A DNA stretch of 64,000 nucleotides from an uncultured Lachnospiraceae bacterium (GTDB lineage Bacteria > Bacillota > Clostridia > Lachnospirales > Lachnospiraceae), in contig CAJTVT010000005.1 in the NCBI GenBank assembly GCA_910580015.1, forward strand, positions 31,317 through 95,316, in the 5' to 3' direction. Shown here piece by piece: positions 34,560 to 42,311 of the stretch. The number at the start of each line of letters is the position of its first letter. Position 1 is the stretch's first letter. A program made the position numbers and the translations under genes. The notes beneath the pieces were generated by a model, which ran no database searches, was not told the DNA's origin, and was given only the letters and a program-made list of their open reading frames with translations.

Positions 34560-35623
34560 AAAAAATTATGATTGCTGTCTGTGATACAGATGGCGCTTAT
34601 GGAGAACGGCTAGGAGAATGGATCTCTCTAGAAAATAAGGGCAGATTTCTTGCAATGTCCTTTTCTTCTCCAGAATGTTTATTGGAATCGTTAAAAGGGC
34701 AAACGCCAGATATTGTACTTTTGGGAAGTGGATTTCTAGAGCATCCCAAGATTCAGGAAGTTTTGTTGGAACAGCGCCCAGGAGGGGAGCATGGCCTGAG
34801 ACAGAAATGTTTATGGATGTATCTGCGTGATGCAGAGGGAGAACCACAGCCAAATTTCTGTATAGATGGAATGCCTCTCATTGAAAAATATCAGCCAGCC
34901 TCTCGTATACTTCGAGATATTTTTTCTTATTACCAGAGTTGGGGAGAGCGGGAGCTTGAAGAAACAGATACGGACAAAGAAGTGATAGGTGTGTACTCTC
35001 CTGGTCACAGTATTTGGCAGACGCCATTTGCGTTGGCTTTTGCTCAGGCTCTGGGACAGCGGGAGAAGGTATTATATGTAAGTTTGAAGGAATGTGCTGG
35101 ATTCTCTGGGTGGTTTCAGGAGGAATATGAGAAAGACTTATTGGATGTGATGTATTTGTGTCTGTCAAATCAAGTCAACGTCTTTGATTGTGTAAGTGGT
35201 GCCAGGTATACCATGGAAGGCATTGATTATATCCCTCCTGCAAAGGATGGAGGATGTCTGAGTGAGATTTCTCCACAAGATTATCTGACCTTTGTAAGGC
35301 TTCTGACCAGAAACAGTGGTTATGATGTGATATTATTGGATTTTGGCATGATGATTCCAGGTTTCTATCAGCTATTGGGGTTGTGTAGTCGGGTTTATAT
35401 TACAACAGAGCAGGGAGAAATACAGGATGCACCACTCCAACAGTTCCGTCAGATGACATCAAGACAAGAAAATTTGCAGTTAAACCAGAAGATGATCTAT
35501 CTTTCGCTTCCCACAGGGAATATGGAGTTATATACAGGAGCTGCAAGACTACAGCAATGGCTTTGGGGAACTTTGGGAGATTACAGCCGCAGGCTGGCGG
35601 GGGTTCAGAGTGGAGCAGATTAG
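34556..35623 (+). CDS. TadZ/CpaE-like protein with degenerate P-loop
   Basis: A 355-residue cytoplasmic protein. Residues 1-130 resemble a CheY-like receiver without its catalytic Asp pattern, and residues about 140-340 a MinD/TadZ-type ATPase (DVILLDFGMMIPG is the Walker B-like strand). The Walker A place holds GVYSPGHSIWQT at 145-156 in place of GGxGKT, so nucleotide binding is doubtful. TadZ localises the Tad pilus machine at the pole. The frame opens at 34412, but the TTG at 34556 has GGAGGTG upstream and sits in a TTGA overlap with the peptidase gene. tadA follows with a 14-base overlap. The assignment rests on gene order as much as on sequence. Confidence 0.7.
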   Translation: MKKIMIAVCDTDGAYGERLGEWISLENKGRFLAMSFSSPECLLESLKGQTPDIVLLGSGFLEHPKIQEVLLEQRPGGEHGLRQKCLWMYLRDAEGEPQPNFCIDGMPLIEKYQPASRILRDIFSYYQSWGERELEETDTDKEVIGVYSPGHSIWQTPFALAFAQALGQREKVLYVSLKECAGFSGWFQEEYEKDLLDVMYLCLSNQVNVFDCVSGARYTMEGIDYIPPAKDGGCLSEISPQDYLTFVRLLTRNSGYDVILLDFGMMIPGFYQLLGLCSRVYITTEQGEIQDAPLQQFRQMTSRQENLQLNQKMIYLSLPTGNMELYTGAARLQQWLWGTLGDYSRRLAGVQSGAD

Positions 35624-36824
35624 GAGAAATGTATTAGCACAGCTTGATATGAGTCGTGAGCATGAGGAGGAGGAATTGCTTGCGATAATTGATGAAGAAA
35701 TTTGCCGAGAGGCCAAAGAGCGCGTGATTCCTCTGAATTGGCGGCGAGAGTTAAGAATGCAGGTGTTTCATTCTCTTCGAAAGTTGGATGTTTTGCAGGA
35801 GCTTTTAAATCAAGATGATATTACAGAGATTATGGTGAATGGTGCAGAGCATATTTTTTATGAAAAAGGGGGAGAGATTCTAGCCTGGGATAAATCTTTT
35901 TCTTCCAGTGAAAAATTGGAAGATATCATTCAGCAGATGGTAAGCAGCCACAATCGGGTGATCAATGAAGCGGAACCTATTGCAGATACCAGACTACCAG
36001 ATGGTTCCAGAGTCAATGTGGTGCTTCCACCAGTGGCTATAAACGGGCCAGCAGTTTCTATTCGCAAATTCCCGAAAGATCCCATTTTAATGGAACAGAT
36101 GATTGAAGGACAGTCGATCAGTCGAGAGTGCGCAGAATTTTTGGAAAAACTGGTGCGCGCAGGTTACAACATTTTTATTTCCGGTGGAACCGGATCTGGT
36201 AAAACAACATTTCTAAATGCATTATCTGAATTTATTCCCAAACATGAACGTGTGATTACAATTGAAGATTCGGCAGAGCTTCAAATTCAGGGCATTGCCA
36301 ATTTGGTCAGGATGGAGACGAGAAGCGCAGGAGTGGAAGGCACTCTTGCCATTACCATACGAGATCTGATACGGACGGCATTGCGGATGCGTCCAGATCG
36401 CTTAATTGTTGGTGAGGTCCGTGGGGCAGAATGTTTGGACATGCTGCAAGCGATGAATACAGGACATGACGGCTCTTTGAGTACAGGGCATGCGAATAAT
36501 TGTGAGGACATGATCAGCAGGATGGAGACGATGGTTTTGATGGGGATGGAACTTCCCTTGTTGGCAATTCGTGCGCAGATTGCCGCAGGTGTGGATATTA
36601 TGGTACATCTTGGAAGGCTTAGAGATCGCACAAGGCGTCTTCTCTCTATCGTTGAAGTGGATAAATTGCAGGAGGGTGTGATATGTTTGAATCCATTGTA
36701 TGAATTTGTGGAAATGGGCGAACAAAATGGAAAGATTACTGGAAGTTGGCTAAGAAAAGGACAATTGATTCACAGAGGAAAGCTGTATGCGGCAGGCATT
36801 GAGATGGAGGATAGTAGGGTATGA
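35610..36824 (+). CDS. tadA: Tad pilus assembly ATPase TadA (CpaF)
   Basis: A 404-residue hexameric secretion ATPase of the GspE/VirB11 superfamily that powers assembly of Flp pili at the inner face of the membrane. Motifs are clear: the N-terminal DDITEIMVNGAEHIFYEKGG, Walker A GGTGSGKTTF at 192-201, Walker B-like RPDRLIVGEVRG, His box TGHDGSLSTGHANN and the arginine-rich GRLRDRTRR. The GTG start overlaps the end of tadZ by 14 bases. The last stop overlaps the tadB start in ATGA. The length fits CpaF proteins (about 400-480). Confidence 0.96.
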   Translation: MEQIRRNVLAQLDMSREHEEEELLAIIDEEICREAKERVIPLNWRRELRMQVFHSLRKLDVLQELLNQDDITEIMVNGAEHIFYEKGGEILAWDKSFSSSEKLEDIIQQMVSSHNRVINEAEPIADTRLPDGSRVNVVLPPVAINGPAVSIRKFPKDPILMEQMIEGQSISRECAEFLEKLVRAGYNIFISGGTGSGKTTFLNALSEFIPKHERVITIEDSAELQIQGIANLVRMETRSAGVEGTLAITIRDLIRTALRMRPDRLIVGEVRGAECLDMLQAMNTGHDGSLSTGHANNCEDMISRMETMVLMGMELPLLAIRAQIAAGVDIMVHLGRLRDRTRRLLSIVEVDKLQEGVICLNPLYEFVEMGEQNGKITGSWLRKGQLIHRGKLYAAGIEMEDSRV

Positions 36825-37561
36825 GGTGTAAAAGTAATTATCCGTTTCGTTTTAGAGAGTGGTGTCTATGTAGCTTGCTTACCTTGGGGATTGGGGGTGC
36901 GGTTTCCTGGCTATTTTACAGAAGTGTTTATGGAATGATTGGAGTTGTTCCGCTGTTTTTTCTGGTAGAAAGGTTTATGAGTAATTATCTGTTCACCAGA
37001 AAAAAACGGGAAATGCTGTTTCAGTTTCGGGAGTTAATGCAGTTCCTAACAGCAGCCCTAAAAGCCGGAAATTCTATGGAAAATGCACTTTGCCAAGGCT
37101 TGGAGGAGTATATACAGCTTTATGGAGCCCATACAATGATGGCTGTGGAGTTTTCTGAGATTTGTCATAAAATGCAGTTAAATATTCCTCTGGAGCAATT
37201 AATGGAAGATTTTGGAAGACGCAGTGGTATGGAAGAAATCAGCAGCTTTGCTCAGGTATTTAGTTATGCAAAGCGTGGTGGAGCAGATATGATGAAAATT
37301 ATGGGAGATACAGTGGAAAGAATACGACAGAAAATGGATGTGGAGAGGGAGATTGAGACTGTAATCACAGCTAAGAAAATGGAACAACGTATTATGGATG
37401 TAGTTCCTTTTGGTATTGTTTTTTATGTGGGTATTACCTCTCCAGAATTTCTATCTCCTCTATATGGAAACCTGCCTGGTGTATGTGTGATGACTTTGTG
37501 TCTTGTTGGGTATGTTGCTGCATTGGTACTTTCAGAAAAAATTTTGGATATCAAGGTGTAA
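36821..37561 (+). CDS. tadB: Tad pilus platform protein TadB
   Basis: A 246-residue membrane protein with one T2SSF (type II secretion F) domain. Hydrophobic pairs at residues about 15-45 and 195-245 anchor it, and the cytoplasmic middle contains FRELMQFLTAALKAGNSMEN and AQVFSYAKRGGADMMKIMGD, which are typical of TadB. The start is an ATG in an ATGA overlap with tadA. It forms the inner-membrane platform for the TadA motor. A TadC-like gene follows after 12 bases. Confidence 0.87.
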   Translation: MRCKSNYPFRFREWCLCSLLTLGIGGAVSWLFYRSVYGMIGVVPLFFLVERFMSNYLFTRKKREMLFQFRELMQFLTAALKAGNSMENALCQGLEEYIQLYGAHTMMAVEFSEICHKMQLNIPLEQLMEDFGRRSGMEEISSFAQVFSYAKRGGADMMKIMGDTVERIRQKMDVEREIETVITAKKMEQRIMDVVPFGIVFYVGITSPEFLSPLYGNLPGVCVMTLCLVGYVAALVLSEKILDIKV

Positions 37562-37573
37562 TAGGAGGAGTGA

Positions 37574-38851
37574 ATGTACTGGTATATGGCAGGAGCTGTC
37601 GTTTGTCTGTTGGCAGCGGGGAAGCTACATCTTAGAGGTGTCAAGAAAAAGAAGGGAATGCAAATAGCACTAATTTTAGCGGGAGGTTTTTTGTTGGCGG
37701 CACTGACTTCCTGGGCAGATAGCGCTGAGACAGGAGAAAAACAAGTTGTCAGAACTGCACCTGGACAGGGAAGTCAAGAAAAAGAATTTCGGATCGATGT
37801 CGAAGGAACATTGGAGAATTATCCCATAACAATAGAAGTGGAAGAGAGAAAATTGACGAAGGAACAGCGGCAGTCATGCCTGGAACAGGCAAAACAGGAA
37901 TTAGAGTGGTCATTAAAGGGTGAAAATGCTTCTTTGGATCAGGTCACAAGGCCGTTGTATTTGCCAGAATCCCTTCAAGAGGGTGCAGTGGAAGTGTCTT
38001 ATCAATTTTCTGATTATGATATTATCAACACAGATGGACAATTGCAGCAGGATTTAGAAAAGCCAACACTGGTGGAGGTTACAGCAGAATTGATCTGCCA
38101 GGGGGAAATCTGTATTTACCAAATTTGGGTTCGAGTTGTGCCTAGAGAGAAAAATCAACAGGAACAATTTGTGGATAAGATAAAGTCTATTGTGTTCGCA
38201 GAAAATCAACGAGAGAATGCAGAATGTTTGACTTTGCCTATGGATGTGGAAGGAATAAAAATTTTCTGGAAGGAAGAGACCAGCAGTATTAGTTTTCTAA
38301 TTTTGTTATTGGCAGCGGCATTAGCTGTTTGGCTCAATGTGCGGGAAAAAGAAAAGGAGAAGCAAAAAAGGGAAGAGCAAGCGCAGCAAATGTTGATGGA
38401 TTATTCTGGTATTGTGGGAAAACTTGCTTTATTGTTGGGGGCTGGAATGAATATTTCCAATGCCTGGGAGAGAATTGCTTTCACTTATCGTAAGAATCGA
38501 GAGAACAAAGAAATTGAGCTGCGGTATGCTTATGAGGAAATGTTGGGCACATTGTATGAAATTCGCGATGGTGTGGGGGAGCTTCAGGCATATGAAAATT
38601 TTGGCCGCCGTTGTCAGCTTGGTGTGTATCGCAGGTTATCTGCCTTGATCATACAGAATGTGAGAAAGGGAAGCAAGGGTATGCAAAAGCTACTGGAAGA
38701 GGAGGAGTGGGAAGCTTATGAACAGCGAAAAGTAAGAGCCCGACAAGCTGGAGAGGAGGCTGGCGCCAAACTTTTGCTTCCTATGGGAATCATGTTAGTG
38801 ATTGTACTTGTCATATTGGTGGTTCCAGCAGGAATGACATTGAATTTTTAG
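37574..38851 (+). CDS. TadC-like platform protein with a large outside domain
   Basis: A 425-residue protein. The C-terminal half (about 245-425) is T2SSF-like: LLGAGMNISNAWERIAFTYR, then MQKLLEEEEWEAYEQRKVRA and the closing helix MGIMLVIVLVILVVPAGMTL. The N-terminal half is unusual: a short hydrophobic pair (residues 4-15 and 28-45), then about 190 hydrophilic residues (FRIDVEGTLENYPITIEVEE; EVSYQFSDYDIINTDGQLQQ) that lie before a transmembrane helix at about 240-255. This part is probably outside the cell. Typical TadC is about 300 residues with no such domain. It follows tadB and precedes the pilin gene, so it takes the TadC position. The outside domain may contact the pilus or pseudopilins. 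Confidence 0.72.
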   Translation: MYWYMAGAVVCLLAAGKLHLRGVKKKKGMQIALILAGGFLLAALTSWADSAETGEKQVVRTAPGQGSQEKEFRIDVEGTLENYPITIEVEERKLTKEQRQSCLEQAKQELEWSLKGENASLDQVTRPLYLPESLQEGAVEVSYQFSDYDIINTDGQLQQDLEKPTLVEVTAELICQGEICIYQIWVRVVPREKNQQEQFVDKIKSIVFAENQRENAECLTLPMDVEGIKIFWKEETSSISFLILLLAAALAVWLNVREKEKEKQKREEQAQQMLMDYSGIVGKLALLLGAGMNISNAWERIAFTYRKNRENKEIELRYAYEEMLGTLYEIRDGVGELQAYENFGRRCQLGVYRRLSALIIQNVRKGSKGMQKLLEEEEWEAYEQRKVRARQAGEEAGAKLLLPMGIMLVIVLVILVVPAGMTLNF

Positions 38852-38973
38852 ATATGTATTCTTGAAATATCCTTCACACCTGGAATTGTATTTGTTAACA
38901 ATATACCACAGGGTGAGGGAGGTAGAGGATAGGAGTGCATTTTGAAACAAATTTTGAAACAGGAGGAAAAATT

Positions 38974-39141
38974 ATGAGAACATTGAAAGATTTTTGGATG
39001 GAAGAAGAAGGCATGGGTGTGGTAGAAGTAATATTAATCATTGTGATTTTAATCAGCTTGGCTGCTATTTTTAAGACGCAAATTACTAGCTTGGTAAATA
39101 AAGTGTTAAAAAAGATAACCACCCAAGCAGATAAAATCTGA
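38974..39141 (+). CDS. Flp-type (type IVb) pilin
   Basis: A 55-residue prepilin, the main subunit of the Tad pilus. After a short leader (MRTLKDFWMEEEG) the processing site EEG|MGVVE puts Glu at position +5 of the mature form, the hallmark of type IV pilins, followed by the hydrophobic helix VVEVILIIVILISLAAIFKT. The ATG has AGGAGG 7 bases upstream. It lies between the TadC-like gene and the DUF5702-like gene, with 122 bases in front that may hold a promoter. Its cleavage would need one of the two prepilin peptidases in the locus. Confidence 0.85.
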   Translation: MRTLKDFWMEEEGMGVVEVILIIVILISLAAIFKTQITSLVNKVLKKITTQADKI

Positions 39142-39166
39142 TCGGATAATAAGGAAGGAGAAAGAA

Positions 39167-40669
39167 ATGGACAGAACATATATCCATACGAGAATGGATG
39201 GTAGTATTACACTTTTTCTAGCGTTGATTCTGACCTTAGTCTTTTCTTTTTTCTTCTCCCTGTTGGAGGCTGCGCGGGTTCAAGGGCTTAGCCAGATTGC
39301 CCGTCGCGGCATTCTTCTAAAAATAGAATCAGCTTTTGGAGAATATCAGACAGAATTGTGGAAAGATTACCATATGCTGTTTCTGGATGGTGGAAATTAT
39401 GATGGGGAATTGGATCTCGCTTTGTTAGAAGGGCGGTGGATGGATGATACAGCTTTACAGAAAAAAGGAGCTGGATTCTTTGAGCTTTCTTTGCGCAGCT
39501 TAGAGATTACAGAATATTCCCTGGCCACAGACCAGAAAGGAGCTGCTTTTGAAAAACAGGCGTGTCAGGCGATACAAGAACAGTTGGTGTCAGGTGCAGC
39601 GGAACTTCTAAAACAAAAGCTAGGAGCTGGGGAGAAGATAGCAAAAGAGGGGGAAGAACTGGATGAGAAATGGGAATCTGCCAAAGATGCTATGGTACAA
39701 GCGGAAGATTTGAAGGAAGAATCCACGAATTTGCAGGAAGTACCAGAGATGAATCCCCAGGATCCTGTGCCAGATCAAACAAATTTACCAGATAATCCAA
39801 TAGAATCTGTAGATTTGTTGAAAAAATCTGCAATTCTGGCCGTGGTTGTGGAAAATCCTTCTGAAATTTCCAACAAGTGTATTTCTTTGTCAAATACCTT
39901 AAGTCATCGAGATATTTCTGTGGGGAATCAGGGAGTATCTGAAAATGGTGTTTTAGATAAATTGTGGTTTTTACAGTATCTAGATACATATTTTTCTTGT
40001 AAAACAGGTGTTGGAAAATTGGGGAGCTCGGAACATGCGTTAGATTATGAGTTAGAATATTGTGTGTCAGGAAAATCTTCCGATCAGGAAAATTTAGAAA
40101 AAGCGGTTCATAAACTTCTTCTTGTTCGGGAAGCTGGAAACTTCACCACGATCTTGCAGGATGGAAAAAAACGGGCTCTGGCGATGGAGATTGCAACAGC
40201 GGCGGTGGGGTTTACAGGAATCGTGCCACTGATTCAGGCTGTTCAAATTGGCATTTTGCTGGCATGGAGCTATTTGGAAAGTATTTTAGATGTGCGTTGT
40301 CTGTTGTCAGGAGGAAGTGTGGCATTGGTGAAATCGGTTACAGATTGGAAGAGTGATGTTTCCTTGGGGGAGGAGGGACTCAAGCAACAAAAGGAAGAAG
40401 AAGGACAAGACGAGGGCTTAAATTATCGGGAATATCTACAGTTACTGCTTTTGTTGGTTCAGGAGGAATCGTTGGTGTGTCGGGCAATGGATGTGATGGA
40501 ACAAAATATAAGGTTAAAAAAGCCTGCTTTTCGGATGGACCATCAGATTTATGGAATGAGACTGGAAGGTCTGTATAATGCCAGGCCCATGTTTTGGGGA
40601 TTAATTACAGGAGTCAAAGATAAAAATGGTATGTATCATTTTCGGGAAAGTTACAGTGATTCCTATTGA
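39167..40669 (+). CDS. DUF5702-like Tad-locus protein
   Basis: A 500-residue protein with one N-terminal membrane helix (GSITLFLALILTLVFSFFFS, residues 12-31), preceded by a short charged start, and a long hydrophilic outside part containing QGLSQIARRGILLKIESAFG, a Glu/Asn/Pro-rich segment near 190-215 and YRDYxQLLLLL-like helices near the end. A second hydrophobic region GFTGIVPLIQAVQIGILLAW is near residue 345. The layout matches DUF5702 from memory, a family found in Tad loci of Lachnospiraceae, with an N-terminal pseudopilin-like helix. AAGGAAGGAG precedes the ATG. Its frame runs into the next gene, whose best start is 40719. Confidence 0.75.
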   Translation: MDRTYIHTRMDGSITLFLALILTLVFSFFFSLLEAARVQGLSQIARRGILLKIESAFGEYQTELWKDYHMLFLDGGNYDGELDLALLEGRWMDDTALQKKGAGFFELSLRSLEITEYSLATDQKGAAFEKQACQAIQEQLVSGAAELLKQKLGAGEKIAKEGEELDEKWESAKDAMVQAEDLKEESTNLQEVPEMNPQDPVPDQTNLPDNPIESVDLLKKSAILAVVVENPSEISNKCISLSNTLSHRDISVGNQGVSENGVLDKLWFLQYLDTYFSCKTGVGKLGSSEHALDYELEYCVSGKSSDQENLEKAVHKLLLVREAGNFTTILQDGKKRALAMEIATAAVGFTGIVPLIQAVQIGILLAWSYLESILDVRCLLSGGSVALVKSVTDWKSDVSLGEEGLKQQKEEEGQDEGLNYREYLQLLLLLVQEESLVCRAMDVMEQNIRLKKPAFRMDHQIYGMRLEGLYNARPMFWGLITGVKDKNGMYHFRESYSDSY

Positions 40670-40718
40670 CAAGAAAGGAATATCTGAAGAGTTACAAACA
40701 GAAGGAGGGGATAAAAAA

Positions 40719-41588
40719 GTGTCTCATATCTTAGGAAAGGAAAAGAAAAGCTCTCTCAAGCAAAGGAATACCAAAAGAAGAAATGAAAAGGATTCTATGA
40801 AATGGAATACCAAAAGAAAAAATGGAGGGGATTCCCTCAAAGAGACACTTTTTTATGTCCTCTTTCCGGGAAGTGTCACGGTAGAGGCAGCGTTGGTATT
40901 ACCTATATTTATAGTTGCGATGGCAACAGTTTTATCTTTGTTTTTGATAATGCAGACAGAGTATGTGGTGACGAATGCGCTGGAACGGGCAGTGGCAGAT
41001 ACGGCATTGCTTTCAGAGCCTTCCGAAAAGAAAGTGAAAAATCTTACAAAGGCTGCTTTTTATAAGGAACTTGCGGTACAGAGATGTCCATTGTCTTTCG
41101 TGCAAGGAAATGCAGCAGGATTTTCATGGAAAGATACGAAAGTGGACAGTGCGTATATTGATGCTCTGGTGACATATCGACTCAAATTGCCTGTCAGCTT
41201 TCTAGGAAAATTTATTATGACAATTTCCAATGGATGTCGAGTGCATCGATGGACAGGATATCAGGAAGAGCAAAATGTGGACAGCAAGGAAGGGTGGGTA
41301 TTTGTCACTCCAAATCAGAGTGTATATCACATCAGCAGAGATTGTTCCCATTTAAAATTATCTGTCAGTTCCTATCTGAAGTCTGAGTGGGATCCTTTCA
41401 GGGAGAGGTATTCTCCTTGTGCACACTGCACCAGAGGAAATAAAGTGGGGGCAGTGGTCTATTTGACGAAAGAGGGGAGTTGTTATCATTATCGTATTGA
41501 CTGTAGTGGTCTGAAACGGACGATTTATATGGTCAAACGGTCCGAGGTTGGAGTAAAAAAATCATGTTCTAGATGTGGTGCAAATTGA
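40719..41588 (+). CDS. TadE-like pseudopilin with two Cys-rich repeats
   Basis: A 289-residue protein. After a basic cytoplasmic head (about residues 1-50, many Lys/Arg/Asn) comes a pilin-like helix, GSVTVEAALVLPIFIVAMAT, the TadE/TadF signature with Glu at the usual place. The outside part ends in two related units: C209-SHLK...SPC234-AHC237 and C262-SGLK...C283-SRC286, each preceded by YH. Such YHxxxxCxxLK...CxxC units look like secreted metal-binding or disulfide domains. The frame is open from 40626, but that overlaps the upstream gene by 44 bases and lacks a site; the GTG at 40719 has GGAGGGG 9 bases upstream. It forms part of the Tad operon. Confidence 0.72.
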   Translation: MSHILGKEKKSSLKQRNTKRRNEKDSMKWNTKRKNGGDSLKETLFYVLFPGSVTVEAALVLPIFIVAMATVLSLFLIMQTEYVVTNALERAVADTALLSEPSEKKVKNLTKAAFYKELAVQRCPLSFVQGNAAGFSWKDTKVDSAYIDALVTYRLKLPVSFLGKFIMTISNGCRVHRWTGYQEEQNVDSKEGWVFVTPNQSVYHISRDCSHLKLSVSSYLKSEWDPFRERYSPCAHCTRGNKVGAVVYLTKEGSCYHYRIDCSGLKRTIYMVKRSEVGVKKSCSRCGAN

Positions 41589-41645
41589 TTTGATGATGGG
41601 ACATTTAGGTAGCCTGTTTCAGTTTTAGAAAGTATGAGGAAGAAT

Positions 41646-42065
41646 ATGCAGAAATTTGTGTTATTGGGTCTGTTAGGATTTTGTAGTCTGGAAGATATAA
41701 AATGTAAAAAATTGACGGTAATTTATATTTTAATGTTTGGAATTAGTGGAGTATTGCTTCATCTTGTATCGCCAGTATGTTCTATTTATAGTATTTTATG
41801 TGGGATGTTTCTGGGAATTGTTCTGTTGTTGATTGGTTTTGTGACCAGAGGAGGTGTTGGAATGGGAGATGGCATTCTTCTTGTTGTGACAGGAGTATAT
41901 CTGGGAGGATATGGAAACTTGGAATTATTTATGGGAGGGATACTTCTTGCGGCATTGTGGTCGTTGGGAATGTTGATATTTAAGCGGAAAAATCGTAAAG
42001 ATGAAATTGCGTTTGTTCCTTTTTTATTGTTTTCTTATCTTACAATGCTGATTCGAGGTGCGTAA
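41646..42065 (+). CDS. prepilin peptidase, A24 type, second copy
   Basis: A 139-residue membrane aspartic protease. The catalytic aspartates are seen in FCSLEDIKCKKLTVIYILMF and in GGVGMGDGILLVVTGVYLGG (GxGD). It is shorter than the first enzyme at 34062 and clearly diverged from it; both lack the N-methylase domain. The ATG at 41646 has GAGGA 5 bases upstream; the ATG at 41634 is an alternative. The next gene starts on its stop (TAATG). Two peptidases may divide the work between the Flp pilin and the pseudopilins. Confidence 0.8.
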   Translation: MQKFVLLGLLGFCSLEDIKCKKLTVIYILMFGISGVLLHLVSPVCSIYSILCGMFLGIVLLLIGFVTRGGVGMGDGILLVVTGVYLGGYGNLELFMGGILLAALWSLGMLIFKRKNRKDEIAFVPFLLFSYLTMLIRGA

Positions 42066-42295
42066 TGATTAAAAAAATTTTATTAAGGACAGAAACAAGA
42101 AAAATATCAGGGAGTGTGACTGTGGAAGCAGCAATTGTTGTTCCCGTAGTTCTCTTTTGTATTTTGTGGACGATGGAAAAAGGGATTGCATTGTATATGG
42201 AGACTGTGCAGGTGGTACACAGACAACAAATGTGGGAGGAATTTCATCCAGCGGAAAGGTTTCGGAGTATAAAATGGTTGGAGGAGCAATTTTGA
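42065..42295 (+). CDS. small TadE-like pseudopilin
   Basis: A 76-residue protein with a basic head, a pilin-like helix GSVTVEAAIVVPVVLFCILW and a short tail ending in EEFHPAERFRSIKWLEEQF. The SVTVEAA signature matches the larger TadE-like protein at 40719. It probably is a minor pseudopilin. The start codon shares its A with the stop of the peptidase gene (TAATG). It is short for TadE (about 130-190 residues), so it may be a reduced member. The FHA gene begins 17 bases later. Confidence 0.7.
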   Translation: MIKKILLRTETRKISGSVTVEAAIVVPVVLFCILWTMEKGIALYMETVQVVHRQQMWEEFHPAERFRSIKWLEEQF

Positions 42296-42311
42296 CAGAG
42301 AGGGTGGAAGT

